Assembly (NCBI GenBank): GCA_003439945.1
Contig: QVRM01005215.1
Coordinates: 33,150 to 97,149 of the forward strand
Origin: Dermanyssus gallinae
Lineage: Eukaryota; Arthropoda; Arachnida; Mesostigmata; Dermanyssidae
Reading direction: 5' to 3'
DNA: 64,000 nucleotides
Shown here in pieces: positions 11,400-22,066 of this stretch. The notes under the pieces are model-generated. The model was not told the DNA's origin. It searched no databases and worked only from the letters and a program-made list of their open reading frames with translations. The translations under genes were made by a program, and so were the position numbers. The number at the start of each line of letters is the position of its first letter. Positions within the stretch are counted from its first letter, which is position 1.

Positions 11400-11870
11400 A
11401 TAGAAGATAGAGATGCAATAGTGATACAGACCGGCTACGTGTTGGCTTCTGCGGGTGGAAAAACAGTAATGTGGCGTATTTTTCTAGACCAAGGTGTCAG
11501 AAATTATATATTTCCTTGAAACTCGCAACACAATTGAGTCTTCAACCTAGCGGATCCGAATCCATGCGTATCTATATCGAAGATTATTGATCACTCTCAA
11601 TTTATGGTAAAGCTACAGGGTAGATTCGACACAGGACCGCCAATCACCATAAGATGCTTAGGAGTAGCAGAGGTAACGAAGGCTTACCTACCATTTATCT
11701 CCAATTCTCACGGGCTCTCCCCTATAGAGATCGATGCCAATCTGTTCTTATGCTCCGGATTAGTGCAGAATATCTTGCGAGCATCTTGTCGGGAGAACAA
11801 TATGTTCTGGGCAACTTAGACACGATTCGGGTGGTTCTTCTTTGGCCGAAATAACACCACTGAGGGTAAC
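11400..11870 (+). pseudogene. BEL/Pao aspartic protease, active-site motif altered
   Basis: The sequence VIQTGYVLASAGGKTVMWRIFLDQGVRNYIF aligns with the start of BEL proteases, split here across two blocks of the frame. The usual D-S/T-G triplet reads D-Q-G, and a stop follows shortly after. An open frame at 11604-11819 continues the domain. Confidence 0.6.
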
Positions 11871-12429
11871 ACCGAGCAGATGGACTTTACACTGCTTGCT
11901 TTATCTGCAATGTAACCACTTGTGCGTGTTCCAACAAAAACAACCTGATGATGATAGAGAAAAAAGAAACGAAATTGTTTTGGCTACACGGCCCAGAGTG
12001 GCTAAAAACATCCGGTAAACCGCATTCTACTCATCGAATAGACGAATCAGTATTCTTTAAGGAGGTTTAGTCAGAACGGAAGATATCAACAAACGCAGCT
12101 GCTACAGCAATGAGTGTATTTAGCAGGATCTCAATTATCAGTGACGGGAGCAAATTTTCTAGTTGAGTTAAATCGGTCTGGACAATGGCTTATGTCATGC
12201 GCTTCTGTCGCAAACTGTTATGTTATGCAAGATGTCGTAAGAAAGACAGCCCGAATTGGCAGAAAATAAATTTGTTTCTGTTACAAAACGTCGTGTTATG
12301 CCAACTCTGACTAAACATCTAAAACAGAGGTTATTAACGATTGCCGCAGACTAAAAGACATTCAACGCACACATTCCGACATTGAACTATTATCACAGTG
12401 CAAACACATTTCAAAATCGAGTCGAATAT

Positions 12430-13400
12430 ATCTATATTTATTGACGACAATGGTCTTATTCGATGTAGGTCGAGGCTGGATAAATCGAGTGTGATCAAGC
12501 ACATGAAGAAAAGTTACTCCCAGGCGAACCCAGACGTGTACGTCAGCGGATCGCGCATTTGCACGCCACCAGGTGCATGCATACCGGAGGCATCGCATCT
12601 ACACTGCATCATTTGAGATACAAATACTTCGTGCTGCATGCACGTAAGGCGATTAAACGGGCTCTCGCAAACTGCAAAGCCTGTGTTAAGATTCGGGCGA
12701 AGCCAGCTCTAGAGGAAGTCAAGCTCGGTGGTGTGGTGCTTCGGCCTGCGTCTCGCGACCGGAGGAGACACATAGGTGCGCGGGTTCGAGCCCCACTGTT
12801 GCACATTTGTATTTATGGGCATTCGTCTATGAAGCAATGCGAAAAGCAGTACTGTGAATTTTAAATCTTGGCTAAGGGTCAGCCTGAAAAGTAAAAAAAA
12901 AATAAGGCTTATGGGTGCAGTTAGAGCTCGTAATAGATCTGATAACTTTGAGCTTTTGCTAGCACTTAGGAGATTCATCCACAGATTTTCATCCGTTTCT
13001 TGAATAATGTTCGATAACGTTTTGACTTTTAAGCGAGCATCAAAAGAGCTAAAACTCATTTTTAGTCAAATAAAGAGCACAGAAGTGCAAACGCTATTAG
13101 CGGACTCGGGAATCAGCTGGAAATTAATTACGGAGAAAAGCCCACGATTTGGTGATTTCTGGAGACGAATGGTGCAGACAGTGAAGCGCCCTTTGCAAAA
13201 GGTGCTGGACACAAACACACTACCCTTCAGGGAACTCGCAACACTTCTGACAGATATAGAAGCAATGATAAACCGTAGACCACTCTCCACAGTAGCATCA
13301 ACAGTCGATGAAATTCGGGCATTATGTCCCGCCGATCTTCTTCACGGCAACCAAAATAAACACACGTTGCCGGAGACAACCAGAACCCCAAAGCTATAAT
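12430..13400 (+). pseudogene. BEL/Pao integrase, interrupted by a SINE
   Basis: The zinc-binding part at about 12559-12720 reads HTGGIASTLHHLRYKYF and ends in ANCKACVKIRAKP (His pair plus CxxC). SINE-A copy 2 occupies about 12723-12902. The core then resumes with LALRRFIHRF, MFDNVLTFKRASKEL, an ISWKLI...FGDFWRRMV block and DIEAMINRRPLS, all typical of the BEL integrase C-terminal half. The first catalytic Asp region is missing at the SINE site. An open frame spans 13007-13399. Confidence 0.75.
12723..12902 (+). mobile_element. tRNA-derived SINE, family A, copy 2
   Basis: The head is the same as copy 1 (GGTGGTGTGG, B box GGTTCGAGCCC at about 12783-12793) and the body is more diverged, ending in an A-run at 12893-12902. 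It sits in the integrase of the BEL element. No clear target-site duplication was seen. Confidence 0.85.
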
Positions 13401-13494
13401 CCGACATATCTGCGATTATTTTCTCTAACCGCTGGAAGCACCAGCAATCTATTTTCAACTCGCGTTGAAAGCGGTTTAGAGGGGAGTATCTAAG

Positions 13495-13700
13495 TGACGA
13501 TTGGGCCGAGCGGTAGGGCCCTGCATTACTAAAGAAAGGTCCCTGGTTCAAATCCCGCAGTATCTCCGATCTGCCCATTTAAGAAGACCGGTCGAGCGGC
13601 GTCCTCTAAAGGTTGAAGACATATTTTGGCTAGAAGACACTGCATCGTCGCGTGCCTAGTGGCCACTCTGTTGAGTAACCTCGTTGTCAGGCGGGGGAAA
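13495..13700 (+). mobile_element. tRNA-derived SINE, family C
   Basis: ATTGGGCCGAGCGG is a good A-box context (about 13500-13513) and GGTTCAAATCC a perfect B box (about 13546-13556), spaced as in a tRNA. The flank continues without tRNA structure, so this is a SINE rather than a functional tRNA. It is the only copy in the window. Confidence 0.65.
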
Positions 13701-13899
13701 GACCGACCTTGATTGTGTTTGATTAAGGTGCCCTCAGGAAAACTCCTAGAGCGGCCTATCCAAGCAATCTACCCGTTAGAAGTCTGATTACCCATAATAT
13801 AGAGGCACTATTTCCAATACAGATCCATATCACACAAAGTACTCACAACACGCTACCCGACGTACAGAAACGCGTCGTCAATAAGAGTCTCGGCGCTTC

Positions 13900-14085
13900 G
13901 GGGGGTGTGTGACGGACTGGCTACTGCGGGCGCCATCCGTTTAATTTGAGGTTTGGCACCAGTTTAGCTGCTACAAGGCAACGTGCAAATATAAGCAAAA
14001 CTATACAAATGTATTGTGTATTGAATGTGAAATAAACCATAATGTGCTCTCCGGGATCCCAGCGTTAACTAGGGCGGACAGGTGA
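13900..14085 (+). mobile_element. Possible LTR fragment
   Basis: A G-run (CGGGGGGTG, polypurine-like) precedes TGTGACGGACTGG, and the segment ends GGGCGGACA with an AATAAA at 14031-14036. This arrangement suits the 3' LTR of an LTR element downstream of the BEL integrase. No second copy was found in the window, so the call is weak. Confidence 0.3.
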
Positions 14086-15454
14086 CAATAAGGTCAACAA
14101 CTGCCGGCACCGACCGGCGGACTCGGTCCTCCAACAACTGCCGCACAGGCCGGCACTCGCTGGCTAGAGGTCATACGGAGTCTGGGTGGTAACAGCTTCG
14201 AGCGATCTGCGCCAGTGCAGCGCCCCACGCCTGCACACGCGTACCGGCACTAGCTTCTAGCACCCGGAAGCGTATATTCCCCGCGCGGATACCGTGTATT
14301 CCTTTCCTACAACCTTCCTACAACTTTCTTAAAGTAACTTGCTATTCAATGAATACAGTATATGCTTTAACAGTTTGTGACCGCATAATTTAAAATAACA
14401 TCTAAAGTTCAAACTTTCTTTAAAGTTGAGGCGTTTGCGGCAAAGCGTTAATTAACTTTACCATTGGCACTTAAAAGCTCAGTCGGTGGAATCGAAGTCT
14501 ACGTATTGTCGTAGTTTCCTGTGCCATGAGCGTGAATTTCGTAAGGTCAAGGCCATTTTTTTTTTATAAGACGCGCTTTAGGCAACTTTAGGGTGACTCT
14601 TCTAAGCTTTGGAAGTTTATCAACGGTTTGTGTGGTAATTTCAGGGGACGGTGAAACTTCCCACTACTCTGGAAGTCAGTTATGGGCCTCTGACAGGGCT
14701 AATGAAGATTGTAACGGAACAAAACCATCATTTTGCTACGGTAGGATCCCACACTGTAAAGGCTCTCCAAGTCAGGGAAAACTTTCAGCCAGATCTGGTG
14801 GCCACCTGGTTCAACAGAGATTTGTCGTTCTCTTTTTTGTCAGTGAGTGTAGGAGGTTGCGAAAATACTACAATTTGTGACACTAGTGATTTGCCCGACA
14901 TAGGAGCATAAACTGTGCTATTGCAAGACAAACAGTCCTCCTATACAGAAACTAAACACACGGTCGTGTTCGTGAAAAAATTCTGCTTCTTCCGAAGAAT
15001 ATACAATTTAGAAGATGCAACACGGTCGTTTAGAAGAAAATTCGTCAAAAATACAGTTCTTAATTAGCTTTCACGCCAAATACCTCAAAATCATAACCCT
15101 ACGACCGACCACCCAAAGCTAACATATTCAGCAAATGCGCATTTCATGACAATCATTTTGGTACCCAACTTATGGCAATGCGAGCTGTGGTTATGGAGCA
15201 ATTAAGATTTTTCGGCGAACATGTCGAGATTGGGTGCATGCATAAATTACCTACTCAGATACACCACTCGTCAGCGCTCTAGAAAAAAAACACACCACTA
15301 TTTATTATCTTACAGCAACTGCTCGAACGTGTGTCCCCAAGCATTTCGGCTGAATCGGTTGAACTCACTTCTCTCATTCTAGTGCTCCACTCTTTCGTAG
15401 GCCATATCGATGTGATCGTGTGACGAAGCTAACCACAATAACAGAACAACCACC

Positions 15455-15955
15455 AACTATAATGTTGATACAGGGCGGCGCCAGTAAGATGACACGACAG
15501 CCGACAAAACGCATTGACACAATCATAAACAACCCCGATTTAGGCTTCTCAGCCACATGCTAACGACATCTAAGCACGTTTACTACTGCCGACCTGTCGC
15601 GCTACAGCTAAAACATTGACGCCATCATCCACAATACCGAAATAGGCCCGCTCAGTCTCTTGTTACCTACATCAATGCATCTTCGCCACCGCTTCTATAT
15701 CGCGCTCTAACCACAACATCTATGTCATCATCATCAGGCATCCATAAGCGCCCCACAGGAGTCATAAACATTGGAAACGACCTGCGCTACCATGATGCGT
15801 GCCCGAATCGACCAATCAGCAAAGAACACCGGTGAAACATTCGAGTTTCTGGAGTGAATACATAGACCGAGGGAAGAGTGGTCCAGTGCCATCTTCTTTG
15901 CGATTGTGCTACGTGCAAGACGTATCCCTGTGTATGTATTGTTCTCTCTGTTAAA
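15455..15955 (+). mobile_element. Third LTR copy of the Ty3-like family (solo LTR)
   Basis: It shares ordered blocks with the LTR at 5495-6129: TGTTGATACA, GCCAGTAAGATGACACGAC, CGAATCGACCAATCAGC and the terminal TGTGTATGTATTGTT region. It lies just upstream of the transposase start, with no internal retroelement sequence attached, so it looks like a solo LTR within the DNA transposon. Confidence 0.6.
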
Positions 15956-15978
15956 ATCGTTATTGTTACTGTATCGTG

Positions 15979-16963
15979 ATGGCCCGGTACCCAGATAAAG
16001 AGAAAGCTGACATCTCTCACATTTATGTTGAAACACGGTATAACGCATGCCAGGCGCAACGGCTATACCAGATGCGTTCTCCAAATAAACACTTACCAAG
16101 TATGTACACGTTGGTGCAAGTTACAAAACCGCTCACAGGGTACTAAGAGCCGAACGACTACACCCGTACCGACGGCAGCAGGTTCAAGCTTTGCAAAATC
16201 CAGACTACAAACAACGGTTTGACTTCTGTAGCTGGTTTCTGCAGAAAGTAGAAGCCAATGCGGAGTTCCCTGCCCTTGTGCTTTTCACCGATGAAGCTCG
16301 CTTTACACAACACGGTGTGTTTAGTAGGCACAACATCCATGATTGGGCAAGCGTGAACCCGCGTGTGACTCGCCAGCGTGGACGCCAGAGAGTCAATTCT
16401 CTGTGAATGTGTGGGCTGGCATGGTGAACAACTACCTCATAGGGCCACACATACCTCCTAACAGGTTGGGTGGAAAAGCATACCGTACATTCCTGCGTGA
16501 AATCTTACCAGGACTGTTGGAAGGCCTAACAGGCTGGGTGGAGAAGCATACCGTACATTCCTGCGTGAAATCTTACCAGGACTGTTGGAAGGCGTTCCAG
16601 AAGGTGTTCGCGTGAGGATTTGGTTCCAGCACGACGGGGCGCCACCGCACTCCACCACTGCGGTGCGCGATTACCTCAACGAGGCCTTCGAGAATCGGTG
16701 GATTGGCCGGGGCGGGCCGATCGCTTGGCCACCGCGATCGCCTGATTTAACAAGTCTCGATTTTTTTTCTTTGGGGCCATTTAAAGAATCTAGTCTACAG
16801 GACTCCCGTCGAATCATGTGAGAAGCTGGTCGCCAGGATAAACCTCGCTGCTGATGCCGTTCGAGTAACGCCTGACATATTTAAAAACGTCCAACAAAAT
16901 CTCTGCAGGCGCTACCGAAAGTGTATAGAGGCTGGCGGACACACGTTCGAGCAGTTGCTGTAA
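15979..16963 (+). pseudogene. DDE transposase of the IS630/Tc1-mariner superfamily, broken
   Basis: The N-terminal helix-turn-helix part (ARYPDKEKADISHIYVETRY) is followed near 16135 by an internal deletion, then HPYRRQQVQALQNPDYKQR, the first Asp motif LFTDEARFTQHG, VNVWAGM, LIGPHIPPNRLGG, then WFQHDGAPPH with the second Asp, and GRGGPIAWPPRSPDL/SLDFF. I count 41 residues between the HDG Asp and the final Asp of SLDFF. The C-terminus is RRYRKCIEAGGHTFEQLL and a stop. A 68-bp tandem duplication at 16459-16594 shifts the frame, as do other indels. It would cut and paste the element, but this copy cannot. Confidence 0.85.
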
Positions 16964-17536
16964 GATAATAAATAGTGGTGTGTTTTTTTTCTAGAGCGCT
17001 GACGAGTGGTGTATCTGAGTAGCTAATTTATGCATGCATCCAATCTCAACATGTTCGCCGAAAAATCTTAATTGCTCCGCAATCACAGCTCGCATTGCTA
17101 TAAGTTTGGTACCAAAATGATCGTCATGAAATGCGCATTTGCTGTATATGTATAGCTTTGAACACGTGGGTGGTCGATGGTTATGATTTTGAGGTATTTG
17201 GCGTGAAAGCTAATAAAGAACTTCAGTTTTGACGAATTTTCTTCTAAACGACCGTGTCGGATCTTCTGACCGGCCTTGTACATTCTTCGGAAGAAGCTGA
17301 ATTTTCTCACGAACACGACACTGTGTTTCTGTATAGGAGGACTGGTTGTCTCGCAACAGCACATTTTATGCTCCTATGTCGGGCAAAAACACTAGTATCA
17401 CAAATTGTCGTAATTTCACACTCACTCCGAAACAAGACTTTTCAGAGACCATGTTCCATTGGAAAAAATATTTGCTTTAACGAGCTCTACAATTCCCTAG
17501 ATCTATTATGAAAAATTTCTGCAACACCCTGTACAT

Positions 17537-18081
17537 AGGCGAAATTGACAGCTCGATATATTGGGACGATCAGATGCCATTCGTTGTCCACGCATTCAAC
17601 ACACCGCACCGAACAAGTCAATCAAGTTCAGCCTGTTCTCCTGCTTACTGCGCGGCCGAGAAGCTTTCTCACACTCGACGCACAACTTCCAGCTTCGTCC
17701 ACCACAGCCAATCCTTTCCACGACTACGTTGACCGCCTTGTGCTGCATACCGATGAAGCAAGAGACCTAGCGAAATCATTAGCCGATCGCACCAAAACAA
17801 TAAACAACGTTCGCTATGGCCTGAAGAGATGCGAGTCAACATATAGAGTGAAGGATTTAGTGTTCGTGGATACGATTGTGAGAGTAAGCAACCCGACTAC
17901 TATTGAAGTTGAATCGACCGAGACAGCTGACACCCTGCCGTACTCGACGGACACGACAAACAGTCCACGTATCTAGCGCCAACCGTTCATCCAAACCGAC
18001 AACCTGAACCATCCGAGCGAGCCGTCAAGAGACAGCGGCCGTCCAAAACCCACCGACGACGTGCGCAACATACCGGCCTCC
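17537..18081 (+). pseudogene. Ty3-like integrase C-terminal region
   Basis: The frame reads SIYWDDQMPFVVHAFNTPHR, the W-D-LPFV-AYNT motif near the end of Ty3 integrase cores, then after frameshifts LHTDEARDLAKSLADRT and an YRVKDLVFV-type motif. A basic tail follows (NRQPEPSERAVKRQRPSK). It continues to the SINE and then the 3' LTR, which fits the end of pol of the outer element. Confidence 0.65.
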
Positions 18082-18095
18082 ACAGATCAACCTCC

Positions 18096-18271
18096 GTCGA
18101 GCCCGGTGGCGTGGTGACTTAAGTCTGCGCCTCGCGACCGGAGGAGACATATAGGTGCGCGGGTTCGAGCCCCATCGTTGCACATTTGTATTTATGGGGG
18201 TCCGTCTATGAAGCAATGCGAAAAGCAGTCCCATGGACGTTAAATCTTGGCTGAGAGTCAGCCCCAAATAG
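18096..18271 (+). mobile_element. tRNA-derived SINE, family A, copy 3, with 14-bp target-site duplication
   Basis: Same family as copy 1, with B box GGTTCGAGCCC. ACAGATCAACCTCC is present on both sides, at 18082-18095 and 18272-18285. It inserted between the integrase end and the 3' LTR. Confidence 0.92.
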
Positions 18272-18299
18272 ACAGATCAACCTCCATCCTCAACAAACC

Positions 18300-18840
18300 G
18301 TCCTTTCTGCTTCATCACCACCAACATCGACACCAGCATCAAAAACAACCTCGACAGGGGTTCGACCGCTCAGCTACCCGACCGTACACATCATCGTCCA
18401 ACGTGCACTCCAAGGACTAAGGAACCACCACGACCACAAACAGCATCGATCTCGTAATCATCATCGGCATCACTATCAGCCTTCCGTACCTGTTACACAG
18501 TGACGACACCCCCCCCCCCAAAACCATGCGCGGCCGAATCGACCAATCAGCGAAGAGTGGAACCGGTGGAACAATCTAGACGGCCGAGTCCATTGCATAA
18601 AATCCATCGAATAACCAGCGTTCCAATACTAAACTCACATGAAACCGGTGTAACTTCAGCTTGTTTCAAGAGCGGCGTCTGACAACTTTTTAGTGCAACA
18701 CTCTGCGGCGTCTTTTGAGCGAGTAAGTAGACCGAGAGATGGGATAGGACATAGACCTTTTGGCTGTGCTACTATACGCACCAGACGTAAAATTATGTGT
18801 TGTTGTTCATTTGCTCCTAGGCCTCCTCGTGTTGTAGTTG
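18300..18840 (+). mobile_element. 3' LTR of the Ty3-like retrotransposon
   Basis: It matches the 5' LTR in ordered blocks: CACCAACATCGACACCA, GTCCAACGTGCACTCCA, CGCGGCCGAATCGACCAATC, ATAAAATCCATCGA and the closing TTATGTGTTGTTGTTC region. A C-run sits at 18509-18522. The first part of the LTR, with GCCAGTAAGATG, is missing. Confidence 0.65.
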
Positions 18841-20304
18841 CCGTCCAACAAAGTTTCCGACATGCTTTCCGGATTTCCAGTCATAGAGCGCGCAACGAGG
18901 GAAAATTGAAGATTACCCCTTGACCGACCCGGATATTCCAAACGTGGGAGAAATGTTTCGGTAGAAGTTAGTTTCAACACGAAAACTATGGCTTTACGAT
19001 GACGGCCAAGCGACAGATGAAACCGACCGACGGAAGTAACTGAAGCATGTAACGCAACAGCCCAGACAACAAAAGGTAAGTCGCCCGTTGATCTGATAAG
19101 ATTCGGGCGTCCGGTAAGAAATAAGCTGAACGTGGGGTTTCGACGACCTAATGAATACAGGGAGCCAGGAAGACAGAGAAAGATGTACGAGTGAAGACAC
19201 CACAGCGAGAAAAAAGGAAATCTGCAGACGGAATCGCCGGAAATCGAGCTCACATTAGCTACTAACGACTGGATCGGAGTTCACAAATCTCAAGCGACGA
19301 AATGAGAGGAGAAATGTGGACTCCCCAGATAACCCCAGGAACTCGGATATAGGGGAACAGGCAAACACCATCTCACTTATTATACTTCACAAAGTTACAT
19401 CGGATCAAGCTCTGAACTTGAAGCTGCTGCGGGCGGTGCAAAGCTTAAGTAAATTAGCTTCCTTCTGGGCAAGGAGCGACAGATATTCGTTTGCAGTATA
19501 TTGCTAAATGGTGATAACACGATATATAGAATATGGTGATAATTGCTAATGGTGAGACACTTTAGTTCACGAGCTCTTGCTAATAGAATGGGGTAAAACC
19601 CTGCATATCGTGAACCTATGATTACATATAGTAGCAGACAAAAAGTCACTAAAATAAAGAAGCATGGAGTGTTTCTAGTGAAGCTTAGGTGCTTGAGTGT
19701 GCAACTAATAAATAAAGGGCTAAGAACGTGTAGCTTTGAGGCTAGGAAAGTTTATCGCTGACGCGGCAGTAAAGTAGAATAAGAAATAACAAAAAAATAG
19801 TAGAACAGTAGCAGATGAGACGGTAAAGTTAGTAAAGGTGCGGTTGCCATAAGAAGCGACTCTGACATACGTACTGATCGCGCCGATGAGGACTACAGAA
19901 CGGCCTAAATACGTATGGAAAAAAGTGGCAACATTCAATCGACGTTCAGCGTACAGAAGAGCTGCAAGCCACAAGGAAATTTGCAATGGGGTAGTAAGTA
20001 CTCCAAGTGAGTGGAAATAGAACCAGTGCCAGAAGCAACGACTTTTAGGATCATAAACAAGCTTCACCAAATGTTTCACAAAGAAGTAATGCCGAGTCAC
20101 CTGATAAGCGACAATAGATTATTGTTCAAAAGCACAGCGTTTTGACTATTTCTGATAGAATTTGTAGTCTACAAAAGCTGGACCTGCTCATGACGAGGGA
20201 CGAGGAAAAGATCATGGATAGGGTGCGTACACGGGCATTAGCCTTACGGAAAAATGAAGTCATGGTCACTGAACATGTGATCAATAAAGCGCACTTATAA
20301 AATA
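18841..20304. other. No gene recognised; possible integrase trace
   Basis: There are no convincing exons. Near 20075-20130 a plus-strand frame reads MFHKEVMPSHLISDNRLLF, which could be the remains of a retroelement integrase core (ISDNG motif). The rest is closed. Confidence 0.3.
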
Positions 20305-20490
20305 AGAAAAAAAAATCCTTTTGGGGCTGACTCTCAGCCAAGATTTAACGTCCATGGGACTGCTTTTCGCATTGCTTCATAGACGGACCCCCATAAATAC
20401 AAACATGCAACGGTGGGGCTCGAACCCGCGCACCTATGTGTCTCCTCCGGCCGCGAGGCGCAGACGCATGCCACCACGCCACCGGGCTCG
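20305..20490 (-). mobile_element. tRNA-derived SINE, family A, copy 4, with 12-bp target-site duplication
   Basis: A reverse-strand copy of family A with an A-tail at 20305-20314 (seen as plus-strand As) and B box complement GGGCTCGAACCC. ACTTATAAAATA flanks it at 20293-20304 and 20491-20502. Confidence 0.92.
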
Positions 20491-20502
20491 ACTTATAAAA
20501 TA

Positions 20503-22066
20503 TGGAACAATATCAGAACTGAGCCAATCGTGTGGGCAGGAGTTGGCACGATTAGTGAAGAGAAAATCTAATGGGCTTTTCGAAAAAAAATCAGCTAGAT
20601 TTTACAGGACTACGGGATAACGGACGCTTGAAGACGGAGCAAGGTGCTTATAGAAAAGCGAACGGGCGGAGATGTGCAAAAAGTGCAATTCAAACAAAGA
20701 GAGGTCCGAAGGTTCCAACTGTACGTTGGTTCAACCTTAATCGTGGAACCTAAAAATTCGCAGGTAAACGCACTGTGGGTGCAACAATAATCAATACACT
20801 GTTTATAAAGTATACACAAGGACAGAGTAAAATAAGTACAAGAAAAATACGGTTAATGCTCAGGGAGAATTGAAAACAACAAACTTCTCTGGCTTGTATC
20901 AGCTCACGGTCATTACAGCCATTATGTTGATGATTGGGTCCTTAGGTAACGTATTCAAAGATCGCGAGCCACCGTGCTGACTTTTTACAATTAGTCAAAC
21001 TTTTTCTAAGCACAGCCATCTGTCTTGTCAGTTTTGATCGGTCAGTTACCTAAATCCGTGTGAGCAGTCTTGTGGCTTGCGAACTTCTTACATTGATACT
21101 TTAAACCAATATCAATTGCGATACGGCTACCCTTTTGTCAGCTGAGTAGCTATTAGCTATTAACTCTGTTGTCGCTACTAATTACTCAGGTTACACTTTC
21201 ATTATGGTCAAGGAAGTTTTAGTTTGAAATTATCACTTGCGCCCGTATATATAACTACAAGGGTATGAATGGATTGGCATACTTTTGTCTCTTATTGAGG
21301 CCAGTAAAATGCTTATGAACACGTGATCAGTGGTGCCGCGTTGCTGGTCGGGTATTCATGATTTTTTTTTAATAACCTTTAAAATAGCATTATTGTAATT
21401 AAACAATTTAGTTTTACCAAAAGTAACTTTGCTTTCTAAAAATGTACTACCTACGGTGTTCGGATGCACTTTTCTTCAAAGTATGCTTCCAGTAAGTACA
21501 TACGTTTACTTTAGCATTTATATTTTCTCATGAAATTATTTTATTTCTCATTATACGTCATCTATATATATATACATACAGTTTAATATACTGCCGATAA
21601 AGTGCAACAATATCTGGTGTTGCCTCCCTTGTTGTTGTTGTTGTTGCCCCTACTTCTAAGAATTGCTGGTCTCAGTGAAGCTGCTGTTATAGATTTGAAA
21701 CTCTATAGTAGATTTTATTTTTAAAAAAACATTAAAATCAAACTGTGACCTGCTACGCGAAACAATACTTAGACATACCAGAAGCATCTGTTCCAGTCAG
21801 TCACTCGAATTTAACTATCGCATTTAGCCACTTGTTTCCGTTCTAGATTTTGCGTGGTGAGATATTGCACACATTGATTGCATCGCCTACTTAGCTGCCA
21901 CTACTAATCAGGCGAGCGTATTCTATCTTTGGTATCCTTCATAGCTGCTACTGCTGCTTTTGCCAGCTTTTCAGGGCGAATCGAGGTGTATTGCGGTGTG
22001 TTTCGCGGAAACGTTTGTACTCGATCGTGGTGATAGACAGCCACTGTCAGAGGCGAGGCAACAGGC
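20503..22066. other. Intergenic, downstream of the protease gene
   Basis: No coding motif was seen. TTTATT sequences near 21714 and 21540 would read AATAAA on the minus strand and could serve as poly(A) signals for the protease gene. A short (GTT)n lies at 21630-21645. Confidence 0.4.

Larger units (their letters stand above)
9720..13400 (+). mobile_element. BEL/Pao LTR retrotransposon, decayed, RT/RNase H missing
   Basis: The domains on the plus strand are in BEL/Pao order. A possible primer-binding region lies at 9735-9746 (ATGGTGTCAGAA). Gag is at 9880-10990 (interrupted by a SINE), CCHC knuckles at 11127-11325, protease at 11400-11870, the pre-integrase motif LFWLHGPEWL near 11970, integrase zinc domain at about 12480-12720, and the integrase core end at 12900-13400 (a SINE lies between the last two). 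The reverse transcriptase and RNase H expected between protease and WLHGPEWL are absent: only about 100 bases separate them. LTRs were not confidently found. Confidence 0.8.
14840..17536 (+). mobile_element. IS630/Tc1-mariner-type DNA transposon with ~500-bp inverted ends
   Basis: Bases about 14840-15350 are an inverted copy of about 16938-17470; shared landmarks include TTTCACGCCAAATACCTC and CAAATGCGCATTTCATGAC. Between the arms lie an LTR (15455-15955) and a decayed transposase (15979-16963). The right end is AACACCCTGTA at 17526-17536, followed directly by Ty3 integrase sequence, so the element inserted into the Ty3-like element. The left outer terminus is not clear. Confidence 0.75.
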
